From assembly GCF_051251085.1 (NCBI RefSeq), contig NZ_JBPCZH010000002.1, positions 459,146 through 523,145 of the forward strand: a DNA stretch of 64,000 bases, written 5' to 3'. The notes under the pieces were generated by a model. It did no database searches. It had not been told where the DNA came from and saw nothing but the letters and a program-made list of their open reading frames with translations. Position 1 is the stretch's first letter, and each line of letters begins with the position of its first letter. This document shows, piece by piece, positions 25,577 to 35,474 of this stretch. The stretch is from Cernens ardua (GTDB lineage Bacteria; Pseudomonadota; Gammaproteobacteria; Pseudomonadales; Halomonadaceae). The position numbers and the translations under genes are program-made.

Positions 25577-28405
25577 TTAGATATCCTCACGCCGAGAGCG
25601 TTGATTCACGATTTTACGTATGCGTGCGGGGCTATAGGGCGTCGCCAGACGGCCCAGGTTGGCCAGAATCATCATGGTGGAACCGATGACAACCAGATAC
25701 ACGCCGATATCGAAGAAGAGTGCTGTGGTCATTTCGACATCACCAAAGACCGGAATGTGAATGTGCCTGAACCACATGCTCATGAAGGGGTGGTCAACGA
25801 AAAGACCAATCGAGCCTGTCATGAATGCCAACAATAATCCGATGGCGATTACACGTTGGAAATCCACATGCATACGGCGGACGGACCATTCAACGCCACG
25901 TGCCATGTAAAGCGTAATAAGAGCAGAGGCGGCGACCAATCCCCCGACAAAACCACCACCGGGCTCGTTGTGGCCACGCAGTAGAAGGAAAAATGAAATC
26001 AGCAGGGCAATGGGGAATAAAACCTGCGCCATTGAACCGAAAATCGTAGGGTAATACTCGGGTGACCAGGGGCGGTTTTCCGCACTGGTCGTAGGCACGA
26101 ATAGCTTCATACGATTCAGTAGTTTGAGCACTCCCAATGCCGTGATGCCCAACACGCTGATTTCTCCCAATGTATCGAACCCGCGGAAATCCACGATAAT
26201 CACATTAACCGCATTTGCTCCTCCCGCAAGGGAAAGTGCATGGGTCACAAAGTAATGCCCAATGGGCTGATAATGCTCTGTCAGCACGGCAAAATCGAGA
26301 CACGCAACTACAATTCCCACGGCACCGGCTAGCAACATGTCACGCAAAATACGGATACCACTGGAGGCGCGCGGGGTTTGTTGTGGCAGAAAAAAGAGAG
26401 TCAGCAACATAAGAATCATGGTCACAGGCGCAACAACCAGCTGCGTCAATGCCAGGTCGGGCGCTGAAAATCTCAGGAATGTCAGCACTACCATGAGTTC
26501 CGTGATGGAGAGGCAGATCAGGGCAATCAATCGCTGGCGTTGAAAATTGACCGTGGCAATTGCACCAATACACATCACAATGGCGCCAATCAATACATAT
26601 GGATCAATGGGTTGCATGGGAACGTTACCCAGCAACTGAGGCATTTTCAGTAGTCCATACGCTGCCATGAATAGAATGAGGGTGATCATGACGGTCAAAT
26701 AATTTTGCAGCGAGTGCGAATCGAACCGTTCCAACATGGACTCGCAAAAAGCCGTTGTTTTCTGTACATAGCGTTCGAACACGAGTGTGGCATTGGTGGC
26801 GAGCACATCTCGTCTGAAACTGCTGTGAAATGTATGGCGTAATAAATAGATGAGGAGGCCAAAAAACATGGCCAGAAGACTCATGATGAAAGGCCCGTTG
26901 AAGCCGTGCCAAAGTGAGAGATTCTGTCCGATCATGGCATCGGGGGAAACCACCTGCATAGCCATATTAAGCAGGAAGCCCACGGTAAACGAGGGGAACA
27001 TCCCAACTGCCAGGCAAAGGATGATCAATACCTCGATGGGCAAGCGCATCGGACGCGGGGCCTCATGGGGAACCTTGGGCAAATAGCGTGGGTGCCCCCG
27101 GTAGAAAACATCGACTACCAGTCGCAGCGAGTAAGCCACCGAGAGCGCTGAGCCTAATGTAGCCAGCGCTGGAATCAGCCAGGAAAGCCCCCCCAGATTC
27201 TGGCTTTGCAATGCTTCATTGAGAAACATTTCCTTGGAGATGAACCCATTCAACAGGGGAACACCGGCCATGGAGGCGCCGGCCACCGTCGCAAGCGCTG
27301 CGGTATACGGCATGATTTTTCTTAATCCCCCCAACTTGCGTGTATCACGGGTACCGCACTCATGATCAACAATGCCCACAGCCATGAACAGGGAGGCTTT
27401 GAAAATGGCATGGTTGATTACGTGGAAGACCGCCGCCAATGTGGAAAGGCGTGTATCCAGCCCTAACAGCATGGTGATCAGCCCCAGATGACTGATGGTG
27501 GAATTGGCCAGCAATCCTTTCAGGTCATATTGCATTAATGCCACGTAAGCACCGTAGAACATGGAGAACAGGCCGACCAGGGTGACGGTGTAATACCAGT
27601 AATGTGTGCCACCCAATACGGGATAAAGGCGGATCAATAGAAATATGCCAGCCTTGACCATGGTCGCCGAGTGCAGGTAGGCACTGACCGGGGTGGGCGC
27701 TGACATTGCGTGGGGGAGCCAGAACTGAAAAGGGAATTGGGCTGATTTGGTAAACGCGCCCAACAACACCAGTGTCAGTATGACTGGGTAAAGCGTGCTG
27801 TCTCGCAGTATATTTTGATGAGCGAGAATTTCACCGATATTGAATGTGCCTGCCACCTGGCCTATCAGCATGAAAGCTGCCAATAAGCATAAGCCACCGG
27901 CGCCCGTAACAGCGAGCGCCATACGTGCCCCTTTACGCGCACTACTTTGATGCGTCCAGAAGCTTATCAATAGAAAGGAGGTAATGCTGGTCAGTTCCCA
28001 GAATATCCACAACAAGAGCAGATTATTCGACGCAACGATACCCAGCATGGAGCCCATGAAGAGGAGCAGGTATGAATAAAATCTCAGAATGGAATCTTCA
28101 GGATCGAGGTAGTAACGCGCATACATGATCACCAGTAGCCCGATGCCCAAAATCAATAGGCAAAACAACAGTGTCAGCCCATCAAAACGAAAGCCGAGCT
28201 CAAGACCCAATTGGGGTACCCATTGCAAGGTGAAGTACAGGCTATGCTGATGTATCAAATGAAAGGCCAACCACAGCGTAAGTGCCAATGAGCCCATCGG
28301 TAACAAGGCTGTTAGCAGCGCGGTAGTTGTCCTTCCGGTATGTCGGGCAATGACAGGTACCAGACTTCCGATAAAAGGAAATAATACAATCAGCGGCAAT
28401 ATCAT
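25577..28405 (-). CDS. mnhA: Mrp Na+/H+ antiporter, fused subunits A and B
   Basis: About 942 residues. The first ~750 form the NuoL-like MnhA part, with the ion-path motif LLGAFTKSAQFPFQFWLPHAMSAPTPVSAYLHSATMVKAGIFLL and a downstream MnhA C-terminal domain. The last ~160 form an MnhB domain (LLRGHNEPGGGFVGGLVAASALITLYMARG). Fusion of A and B defines group 2 Mrp/Pha systems. The operon order AB-C-D-E-F-G is complete, so a functional secondary Na+(K+)/H+ antiporter is expected, serving pH and salt homeostasis. The start is uncertain: ATG at 28405 begins at the first hydrophobic helix; a GTG at 28453 would add 16 residues. Confidence 0.94.
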   Translation of the reverse strand: MILPLIVLFPFIGSLVPVIARHTGRTTTALLTALLPMGSLALTLWLAFHLIHQHSLYFTLQWVPQLGLELGFRFDGLTLLFCLLILGIGLLVIMYARYYLDPEDSILRFYSYLLLFMGSMLGIVASNNLLLLWIFWELTSITSFLLISFWTHQSSARKGARMALAVTGAGGLCLLAAFMLIGQVAGTFNIGEILAHQNILRDSTLYPVILTLVLLGAFTKSAQFPFQFWLPHAMSAPTPVSAYLHSATMVKAGIFLLIRLYPVLGGTHYWYYTVTLVGLFSMFYGAYVALMQYDLKGLLANSTISHLGLITMLLGLDTRLSTLAAVFHVINHAIFKASLFMAVGIVDHECGTRDTRKLGGLRKIMPYTAALATVAGASMAGVPLLNGFISKEMFLNEALQSQNLGGLSWLIPALATLGSALSVAYSLRLVVDVFYRGHPRYLPKVPHEAPRPMRLPIEVLIILCLAVGMFPSFTVGFLLNMAMQVVSPDAMIGQNLSLWHGFNGPFIMSLLAMFFGLLIYLLRHTFHSSFRRDVLATNATLVFERYVQKTTAFCESMLERFDSHSLQNYLTVMITLILFMAAYGLLKMPQLLGNVPMQPIDPYVLIGAIVMCIGAIATVNFQRQRLIALICLSITELMVVLTFLRFSAPDLALTQLVVAPVTMILMLLTLFFLPQQTPRASSGIRILRDMLLAGAVGIVVACLDFAVLTEHYQPIGHYFVTHALSLAGGANAVNVIIVDFRGFDTLGEISVLGITALGVLKLLNRMKLFVPTTSAENRPWSPEYYPTIFGSMAQVLFPIALLISFFLLLRGHNEPGGGFVGGLVAASALITLYMARGVEWSVRRMHVDFQRVIAIGLLLAFMTGSIGLFVDHPFMSMWFRHIHIPVFGDVEMTTALFFDIGVYLVVIGSTMMILANLGRLATPYSPARIRKIVNQRSRREDI

Positions 28406-28675
28406 CGTCGCGTTCTCGAGGATGGCGTTATGCCCCGGGGTGACAAATGGCACATGGTTTTACCAAAAGCCCGCCAGGGGAAGCGTTGTTATAAAAAACA
28501 GTGTTAATTCAGATGCATATCCTGAGAAACTAGCATTTACCTGAACATTACACCAGCCCTCTTTAGGGGAGGAAATAGCTGTTTCCGAGGCAATCAGAGC
28601 CTCTGATCATGTATCGAAAGACAAAATTGACGGAAAAACCATGCGTCATCGCACTGCTCTTCTTTTAATGATGCT

Positions 28676-29404
28676 TCAGTACAGCTTCGAAATGAGCGCT
28701 ACAACGGCCGTTTCAACACGTAAAATGCGCTCACCCAAATGAATGCTCTCAAAACCTATAGCGTTCAATGCCTGTACCTCATAATCAATAAAGCCACCTT
28801 CTGGCCCTATAGCCAACACCAATGGCGTATTTTGAGGCAGGCCGCGTGGGCATTCCAGGGTACCGTTGGGATCAGCCACTAGCCCACGCCGATGCTGAAG
28901 AATCTCGGGGAGTGTATCTTCCACATAGGGTTTGAAACGTTTGATCAATTCTACCTGCGGCAAAACCGTATCACGTGCCTGTTCCAAACCAAGTTCAAGA
29001 TGTGTCTGAATTTTTTCTTCGTCCAGCTCGGCAGATTGCCAATAGCTCTTTTCTACCCGTGCAGTGTTGATCAGGGATATTTGCTTGACCCCCAGCGTGG
29101 CAAGGTTTTGCAGGCTACGTGCCAGCATTCTTGGCCGTGGAAGTGCAAGCAGGACATGTAGATTCAAGGCTGTTGGGGGTAATGCATTGGGTTCGAAGGA
29201 AAAAATTGCCTGTTCGTCTGTCAGGCTGAGAAGCTTTCCCTCACCAATAGCGCCGTCCATTTCGCCCAAACGATAGATTTGCCCTTCCTGAGCGTTATGC
29301 ACACGTTGCAGATGTAATAGACGCCGTGGGTCTTTAATCACCACACGGGAATTTCCTTCAGTTTCACTGAGCAGATCGCTGGGCTGAAATAGGATAAGAT
29401 TCAT
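28676..29404 (-). CDS. rsmE: 16S rRNA (uracil-1498-N3)-methyltransferase
   Basis: 242-residue SPOUT methyltransferase that methylates U1498 of 16S rRNA in the assembled 30S subunit. It has the N-terminal PUA-like domain and the C-terminal knot motifs LAIGPEGGF and LGERILRVETAV. It reads away from purD across a 340-base divergent region. Confidence 0.95.
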   Translation of the reverse strand: MNLILFQPSDLLSETEGNSRVVIKDPRRLLHLQRVHNAQEGQIYRLGEMDGAIGEGKLLSLTDEQAIFSFEPNALPPTALNLHVLLALPRPRMLARSLQNLATLGVKQISLINTARVEKSYWQSAELDEEKIQTHLELGLEQARDTVLPQVELIKRFKPYVEDTLPEILQHRRGLVADPNGTLECPRGLPQNTPLVLAIGPEGGFIDYEVQALNAIGFESIHLGERILRVETAVVALISKLY

Positions 29405-29744
29405 GCATAGGCTCCTGACACAATGATATCAGGATACCAGTTTCCCATTGCATTAGGGGATTTTATGCCACTCATTCCCTGTGATCCTATCGGTCGTTGA
29501 TACTTTTTTGCCGTTGTTTTCTGGCATAATTAAGGTTTAATGGTGTGCTTTAAGGTAAAGATCGTTTGCTGTAATCCAATGGCACTCTTGTTGGTTCATT
29601 GCATGATTAGCCACTCAAATTCCTGTCCTCCCAACCTATGAGGTGAATCCAGAGTGGTGTGGTGCGCCTTTGTTCAGGGAGTGCCTTTTGTCAGCTATAA
29701 ACAATTCGCCAGAATCTTGTTTTCTTTTTTCAGGGATCAATGTC
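29405..29744. other. Divergent region between rsmE and purD
   Basis: No gene. CATAAT at 29525-29530 is a possible -10 for purD, but no well-spaced -35 was found. No purH precedes purD. Confidence 0.5.
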
Positions 29745-31040
29745 ATGAAAGTTCTTATTATCGGCAATGGTGGGCGCGAACATGCGCTGGCATGGAAAGC
29801 CGCACAATCCCCGCACGTTGAGCACGTGTTTGTGGCGCCGGGGAATGCAGGGACAGACCTCGAAGAAAAGGTCTCCAATGTCGCTATCGCTGTGGATGAT
29901 TTTGATGCCTTGATTGCTTTAGTGAAGCGTGAAGACATTGCCCTGACAATCGTTGGACCTGAAGTGCCTTTGGTGAAAGGAATTGTCGATCGCTTCGAGC
30001 AGGAACAACTGCCCATTTTTGGTCCCGGTCAGCAGGCGGCTCAACTGGAAGGCTCCAAATCCTTCACGAAGGATTTTTTGGCGCGCCATGCCATCCCCAC
30101 AGCGGAATACCAAACCTTTACCCGGGTTGAAGAGGCGCTGAAGTATCTGGATCAACTGGCCGAAAAAGGAAAAGCCGCTCCCATTGTCATCAAGGCGGAC
30201 GGGTTGGCCGCTGGCAAGGGCGTTATTGTGGCCATGACTGAACAGGAAGCTCGGGAGGCTATCCACGATATGCTGGAAGCCAACGCCTTTGGAGGAGCCG
30301 GGGCCCGTGTTGTTATCGAAGAGTATTTGGAGGGTGAAGAGGCCAGCTTTATCGTTATGTCTGATGGCGTCAATGTTCTCCCGATGGCGACCAGTCAGGA
30401 TCATAAACGTGCCTTGAATGGGGATAAAGGCCCGAATACCGGGGGGATGGGGGCATATTCGCCCGCGCCAGTGGTAACCGCTGATGTTGAAGCACGCATC
30501 ATGAAAGAGGTCATCGAACCTACGATTAACGGTATGCGTGAAGAGGGCGCACCCTTCGTTGGTTTTTTGTATGCAGGCTTGATGATTGATGCTTCAGGCG
30601 CACCCAAAGTTATTGAATACAACGTGCGGTTCGGTGACCCTGAAACCCAGCCGATCATGCTACGTTTGAAATCCGATTTAGTGACGCTTTGCCAGGCGGC
30701 CCTCGAAGGTCAACTGGATAAAGTAACATGTGAATGGCATCCCGAACCTGCGGTGGGAGTGGTGCTTGTGTCGGGTGGGTACCCTGGCGCTTACCGCAAG
30801 GGTGAACCGATTTCCGGCATAGATAATGCTGAGCGTGCCGGCGCGAAAGTCTTTCAGGCAGGTACGGCATTGAAGGATGGCCACATCGTGTCAGATGGGG
30901 GGCGTGTTCTCTGTGTTACCGCACTGGGTGATTCTGTTGCTGAGGCAGCCCACGTGGCTTATCAGGCACTGGATAATATCTCATTGCCGGATGGTGAATA
31001 TCGCACCGATATTGGGCACAGGGCCATCAACCGGGCTTAA
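29745..31040 (+). CDS. purD: Phosphoribosylamine-glycine ligase
   Basis: 431-residue GAR synthetase, second step of de novo purine synthesis: phosphoribosylamine + glycine + ATP gives GAR. The N-terminus MKVLIIGNGGREHALAWKAAQSP is diagnostic. The ATP-grasp core contains PIVIKADGLAAGKGVIVA, GGMGAYSPAP and VIEYNVRFGDPETQ. The ATG at 29745 matches homologues; the longer ORF start at 29643 lacks homology. In many gammaproteobacteria purD is cotranscribed with purH; here it stands alone. Confidence 0.97.
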   Translation: MKVLIIGNGGREHALAWKAAQSPHVEHVFVAPGNAGTDLEEKVSNVAIAVDDFDALIALVKREDIALTIVGPEVPLVKGIVDRFEQEQLPIFGPGQQAAQLEGSKSFTKDFLARHAIPTAEYQTFTRVEEALKYLDQLAEKGKAAPIVIKADGLAAGKGVIVAMTEQEAREAIHDMLEANAFGGAGARVVIEEYLEGEEASFIVMSDGVNVLPMATSQDHKRALNGDKGPNTGGMGAYSPAPVVTADVEARIMKEVIEPTINGMREEGAPFVGFLYAGLMIDASGAPKVIEYNVRFGDPETQPIMLRLKSDLVTLCQAALEGQLDKVTCEWHPEPAVGVVLVSGGYPGAYRKGEPISGIDNAERAGAKVFQAGTALKDGHIVSDGGRVLCVTALGDSVAEAAHVAYQALDNISLPDGEYRTDIGHRAINRA

Positions 31041-31275
31041 TAACATTCCTGCCAAGGCTTCATGAAGTTTTAGCAGTATTCAACGGGGTCGTGGGTATGT
31101 AAGAAAAAGATTCGGCGTCGTGCAAGGCGCTGAATTCCTTGCTTGCTGTAATCTGCCTGCTGCCGCTACACAAGTACTGATATACATAACAGATGTCATA
31201 TAACCAAGGCAGTACAGATGCGCACCGTTGGTAGCGCCACTATTTGAAAACAATTTGAGCTGAAAAGAGGTCCTC

Positions 31276-31614
31276 ATGACCACGCTGTTTGAAAAAATCG
31301 TTGCACGAGAAATTCCTGCCGATATCGTTTTTGAAGATGACGAGATTATCGCCTTCAAGGATATTAACCCTAACGCCCCGATTCACTTTCTGATCGTGCC
31401 CAAAAAAGCGATACCGACCCTGAATGACCTGACTGAGGAAGATGCTCCCCTTGTGGGTCGGTTGCCAGTGGTGGCTGCCCAGTTGGCCAAGGAGTATGGC
31501 ATTGCTGAAAACGGCTATCGCGTCGTGATGAACTGTAACGAATATGGCGGGCAAACTGTCTATCATATTCATATGCATTTGATGGGTGGACGTCGATTGG
31601 AGTCCATGGGGTAG
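31276..31614 (+). CDS. hinT: HIT-family purine nucleoside phosphoramidase
   Basis: 112 residues with the HIT active site H97-I-H99-M-H101, in the order typical of HinT, which hydrolyses adenosine 5'-phosphoramidates and lysyl-AMP. MTTLFEKIVAREIPADIVFEDDEIIAFKDINP is the standard N-terminus. AAGAGGT precedes the ATG. Confidence 0.95.
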   Translation: MTTLFEKIVAREIPADIVFEDDEIIAFKDINPNAPIHFLIVPKKAIPTLNDLTEEDAPLVGRLPVVAAQLAKEYGIAENGYRVVMNCNEYGGQTVYHIHMHLMGGRRLESMG

Positions 31615-31661
31615 GGGCTGCGTCCTCGATATTATCGGCCTATAGCTGTGAGTAATGTGTT

Positions 31662-32222
31662 ATGGCTTATCCTCCTCTGGAAACATCTCGCCTGCTACTC
31701 AAACCGATCGAGCTTGATGATGCTGGCGCAATCCAACAATTGCTTCCCCGTTGGGAGGTGGTGCGTTTCCTCTATAAAGGTATTCCCTGGCCATATCCAC
31801 CCACAGGTGCTCAAGATTTCCTGAAACATAGCGTTTTACCCAACATTGCCAAGGGGAATCTGTGGATGTGGTCATTGCGGACCCGTGAATACCCTTGCCA
31901 GCTCATCGGTATTATCGAGCTCTATCGTTCCTCTCGTCAGAATCGATCATTTTGGTTGGCGCCGGAGTGGCAGGGTCACGGTTACATGACGGAAGCGGTA
32001 GAGGCAGTGACGGCATTCTGGTTTGACGTGTTGGGATTCGAACGTATGGTGACTCAAAAGGCCGTTTTGAATAAAGGTTCGGCTCGTCTTTCAAAACGAA
32101 CTGGTATGCGCTTGATTGGGCATTCTCATGCGGATTTTCTAGAGGGGGATAATCTCGAAACAGAGATCTGGGAAATGACACGCAGCGAGTGGAAAAAACA
32201 TGCAAGCATGCGGTCTGGGTAA
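31662..32222 (+). CDS. GNAT-family N-acetyltransferase (RimJ/RimL-like)
   Basis: 186 residues of the GNAT fold: an N-terminal ETSRLLLKPIELDDA segment, a central FWLAPEWQGHGYMTEAVEAV motif (acetyl-CoA pyrophosphate loop), and a final VLNKGSARLSKRTGMRLIG segment, as in the RimJ/RimL group. The acceptor (protein N-terminus or small molecule) is unknown. It follows hinT by 47 bases and may be cotranscribed. Confidence 0.85.
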   Translation: MAYPPLETSRLLLKPIELDDAGAIQQLLPRWEVVRFLYKGIPWPYPPTGAQDFLKHSVLPNIAKGNLWMWSLRTREYPCQLIGIIELYRSSRQNRSFWLAPEWQGHGYMTEAVEAVTAFWFDVLGFERMVTQKAVLNKGSARLSKRTGMRLIGHSHADFLEGDNLETEIWEMTRSEWKKHASMRSG

Positions 32223-32398
32223 CAAAGTCAGCGCCATGTACTCGCTTAAGCACTCATTTGATGCATGCAGGAATATTAATGCTCCGATTAGGCAAATTGT
32301 TTGTTTTGTACTTCGGCCCGGGATATGCGCCTTCACTGATTATATTGTTGTAATTGATTGATTATAAAAATATTTTTAAATTTATGGCACATCTTTTG

Positions 32399-32404
32399 TA
32401 TAAA
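32399..32404 (+). promoter_or_regulatory. Promoter-like -10 box upstream of the orphan terminator
   Basis: TTTTGTATAAAC: a TATAAA hexamer preceded by TG, but the TG has no spacer base and the -35 region is poor. It is listed only because it would give a transcript of about 190 bases ending in the strong terminator. Confidence 0.3.
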
Positions 32405-32565
32405 CAGGAATGTCTAGTCGGCATCATTTGATTCACCGTCTATTCACATGGCCCTTATCCAAGCAATGAGAGCAATAACCGGATTCAAAACAAAAATAAA
32501 AATGAATCCTACTGATGGCGGTTCCTTCAAACAAAAACAATAGAATCATTTAGCCGTCCACAACG

Positions 32566-32598
32566 CCTGGGGTTCCTTTGGGAATCCCGGGTTTTTTT
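32566..32598 (+). terminator. Strong orphan rho-independent terminator
   Basis: An 11-base-pair stem CCTGGGGTTCC/GGAATCCCGGG (two G-U pairs), loop TTTG, then seven T's. It lies 344 bases beyond the GNAT stop and 155 before the prepilin peptidase start. It may end the GNAT mRNA or an independent small RNA. Confidence 0.88.
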
Positions 32599-32753
32599 AT
32601 GTGATAACGCGTTTATAGAGAGAAGCTGCTTCATTTGACACTTGTGACAAGTATCCCCGCTTTTGAATTTATCCTTAATTTTACTGACTCGTCCTTCATT
32701 TTCTTTCCAAATGGCCGTTAAACCAATATCCACATCCCATAAGAGTGTTCGGT

Positions 32754-33812
32754 ATGAAATATTGTGTGCCTTTTGGTGCTTGTCTTCGTGAATACATCTG
32801 TTCTAACTATACGTTTTTTATCCTCTTTGCTTTATCACTACTTCTGTTTGTATTGATCAGCTTTCTTCCTCTGGCACTTGAACAGTGGTTGGCCCTGGGC
32901 ATTTTAGAGGGAGCATTACTTTATCTATCGCTAATAGATATCAAGCGGCGTTTACTGCCTGATTATATTGTAATGCCATTGTTGTGGCTTGGGCTTATAT
33001 TGAACGCGTTTGGCCTTTTCACGTCGGCTGAGCAGGCGTTATTTGGTGCAGTCACGGGGTATGTCTGCCTATATGCCATTAATGGCTTTTATCGTCTTTT
33101 CATGCAACAGGATGGAATGGGTTATGGTGATGTGAAACTCTTTTCAGCATTGGGTGCATGGGCAGGTATTCAAGCGCTTCCTGTTATTCTTGCGCTAGCG
33201 GCAGGATTGGGGCTTTTAACCTTCATGGTGCGTGGTGGTCTCAGATGGAATATGTCTTCAAGCATTACATCGACCCCAGCAAATGGGGGGAAAACAGGAA
33301 TCCCAATGCTTTCTCATGATCAATGTCCCGCCACATCATTGCATACGACATCTTCTTCGGAGAAAGCTTTGGAAGGCCGTCATCATACGGTTAGGCATCT
33401 GTCCGCCATGCATGGTTGGGAAAAAAGTAACCGACACATACAGCCTTCAGAAGTACAAGATCTCGTAAGAAGAAACAGGGGCAGAAAAACGGTTGGTAGC
33501 ATTGATCGGGGTAAAGAGTCTCTGCAGCAAAAAGACGTGTGTCAGAAAAGATTCAAAAATGAAAATCGGTATGAAAGGCATCTACGCAGGCACGTTCTAT
33601 GTAAGAGGGAATGTGTAATCAGGCGCTCGGATAGTAACGTCTCGGCACCCTTTGAAGGAACATCCGCCCTTGGTAAGGAGGGGGAGCAGGCCTACTTGAA
33701 AGAGGGGATTCCCTTCGGCCCCAGCCTCGCAAGTGCAGGCTGGGGATATCTGGTTGTTTCGACTTCAGGGTTAAATCTTCCTTCTTTTTTATTCACTAAT
33801 GCTTTCCAGTGA
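32754..33812 (+). CDS. Prepilin peptidase (A24 aspartic protease) with large insertion
   Basis: 352 residues from the ATG at 32754 (a GTG nine bases earlier is also in frame). Hydrophobic helices carry both catalytic aspartates of type 4 prepilin peptidases: LSLIDIKRRLLPD (Asp62) and MGYGDVKLFSALGAW (Asp126). The N-terminal cytoplasmic domain with the CxxC motifs seen in PilD is absent, so this is the short form without the methyltransferase region. After about residue 162 comes a hydrophilic, Arg/Lys/His/Ser-rich stretch of about 155 residues (nt ~33237-33707) of no recognised family. The conserved C-terminal IPFGPSLASAGWG motif then follows; in PilD-type enzymes it comes only about 20 residues later. 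The frame stays open throughout. The 3' end overlaps the convergent MFS gene by 24 bases. Confidence 0.75.
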   Translation: MKYCVPFGACLREYICSNYTFFILFALSLLLFVLISFLPLALEQWLALGILEGALLYLSLIDIKRRLLPDYIVMPLLWLGLILNAFGLFTSAEQALFGAVTGYVCLYAINGFYRLFMQQDGMGYGDVKLFSALGAWAGIQALPVILALAAGLGLLTFMVRGGLRWNMSSSITSTPANGGKTGIPMLSHDQCPATSLHTTSSSEKALEGRHHTVRHLSAMHGWEKSNRHIQPSEVQDLVRRNRGRKTVGSIDRGKESLQQKDVCQKRFKNENRYERHLRRHVLCKRECVIRRSDSNVSAPFEGTSALGKEGEQAYLKEGIPFGPSLASAGWGYLVVSTSGLNLPSFLFTNAFQ

Positions 33813-35339
33813 TCGCCCACGTGTTAAAGGACCAAAGAATGCAATGGTCAGCATGACGATCAACATGCTGATAACAATAAAGGCGATCACGGAGGTGGCG
33901 CCCCACAGGCTCAGAATAGTGGCGATCAGGATACTGGAAAATACAGTAGATATTCGGCTGAATGAATAGCAGAAGCCGACAGCTCTCGCTCGAATAGCCG
34001 TTGGAAACAGTTCTGTCTGATATGCGTGGAAAGCATAGGTCATCCATGCGGTACTTAATGTCACCATAAAGCCTGTCACTATCAATGCAATAGGATGGAG
34101 GGAATAGGCAAACAAAGTGCCGAATATTACTGTACCCAGGCTAGCGAGGACGATTTGCCATTTGTTCTCGACACGATTGGCTACTTTCATCAGCATAATT
34201 GAGCCTAATGGATAGGCAAGTGTAATGAAGAAAGCATACAGCAGGCTATGAGTAATGGCTGTCCCCCGATTGCTTAACAGCGCAGGTAGCCAGTTACCAA
34301 AACCGAAAAAGCCAATGGCCTGAAATATATTGAAAACGACCAATAGTATGACGCGGTTACGGTAAGGGGCCTGCCACATACTGACATTACGTTCGTTATG
34401 TTTTGGTACCACAGTTGATGCTGCTGTTTGAGTGCTGGCTCGTAAACATACGGAACTGGTGGTTGATACTGCATGGTGTTCGGGACGTTTAGCAGTGTCT
34501 TTGCGAGCGATTCCACATTTGGCTTCTATCTCTGACATGATGTTATCAGCTGTTTGGTAATACCCATGCTCAGCCAACCAGCGAGGGGATTCGGGTAATT
34601 TTTTACGACACCACCAAACGATCAGTGCAAAGGCCGCACTCATCAGTACGACCCAGCGCCAGCCTGCTATGCCCATGGGCGCATGTGGTACCAAAAGCCA
34701 GGACATCAGTGCGACACAGGGGACTGACAGGAATTGTATGGCAAAAGCGAACGCAAACGCCTTATTGCGCATATGTGTGGGTACACATTCGGTTAGATAG
34801 GCATCAATCGTGACCAGTTCTACCCCAAGCCCTATACCCACCATAAAGCGGAAGCCAATGACACCCAACGCATGCGTTTGCACCGCCATCAGAACACTCA
34901 TGATGCTGTACCAGATAAGTGCAATAGTAAAAACAGAACGTCGGCCAAAACGGTCTACCAAGGCACTTAACAGGCTGGCACCTGCGAATAGCCCAAGAAA
35001 AGTAGCCGCCGTGAAGGCTGCCTGATCTGAAAAGCCGAATACGCCATGGTTACCCTGGGCAAAGATATGCGACCCAATGAGTCCAGGGCTAATATAGGCG
35101 CTCTGGAAAAGGTCGAATAACTCAAAAAAGCCACCTAACGATAGAAGAGCGATAAATGACCAAAGCGCCTTACAGGACGGTAATTCATCAATACGTGCAG
35201 CAATAACCTCTCCATGCGATTGCGGAAGAGGCTGATACGGTGTATTGCTCGTCTGTACCTCGCTGCTCAAACGCTCTTTCCTGTTTTCTTTAGAGCCGTT
35301 TATTGCGGAGTCAGCGAGGATTTCATAGGGGGTAGTCAT
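33789..35339 (-). CDS. MFS transporter, sugar-porter/SV2-like
   Basis: 516-residue inner-membrane transporter with 12 hydrophobic segments. It has motif A-like SALVDRFGRRSVF after helix 2, and PESPRWLAEHG after helix 6, the mark of the sugar-porter and aromatic-acid/niacin porter groups. A long cytoplasmic N-terminus (about 55 residues) and central loop (about 75 residues, Ser/Thr-rich) are present. The substrate is unknown. It is transcribed towards the prepilin peptidase gene, and the two 3' ends overlap. Confidence 0.85.
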   Translation of the reverse strand: MTTPYEILADSAINGSKENRKERLSSEVQTSNTPYQPLPQSHGEVIAARIDELPSCKALWSFIALLSLGGFFELFDLFQSAYISPGLIGSHIFAQGNHGVFGFSDQAAFTAATFLGLFAGASLLSALVDRFGRRSVFTIALIWYSIMSVLMAVQTHALGVIGFRFMVGIGLGVELVTIDAYLTECVPTHMRNKAFAFAFAIQFLSVPCVALMSWLLVPHAPMGIAGWRWVVLMSAAFALIVWWCRKKLPESPRWLAEHGYYQTADNIMSEIEAKCGIARKDTAKRPEHHAVSTTSSVCLRASTQTAASTVVPKHNERNVSMWQAPYRNRVILLVVFNIFQAIGFFGFGNWLPALLSNRGTAITHSLLYAFFITLAYPLGSIMLMKVANRVENKWQIVLASLGTVIFGTLFAYSLHPIALIVTGFMVTLSTAWMTYAFHAYQTELFPTAIRARAVGFCYSFSRISTVFSSILIATILSLWGATSVIAFIVISMLIVMLTIAFFGPLTRGRSLESISE

Positions 35340-35474
35340 ATGAGTTGATCCACAATGTGTGATTGGCTCATAGTCTACCGCTTTGTTGTGAGTTTTTTGT
35401 TTTAATTTATACTTTTCTTTATGGATTTTTTAAATCTTTATTGCTTATAAAGTTCAAATAGTGGATTTTGTTTT

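Larger units (their letters stand above)
32223..32753. other. AT-rich gap containing an orphan terminator
   Basis: About 530 bases with no supported ORF. It contains TATAAA (32399-32404) and, 160 bases further, a strong terminator (32566-32598), so a short non-coding transcript could be made here. Confidence 0.5.

Noticed and set aside
33719..33745. Hairpin CCCCAGCCT/AGGCTGGGG near the prepilin peptidase 3' end, considered as terminator
   Set aside because: It encodes part of the conserved PFGPSLASAGWG motif, lies before the stop codon and lacks a T-run.
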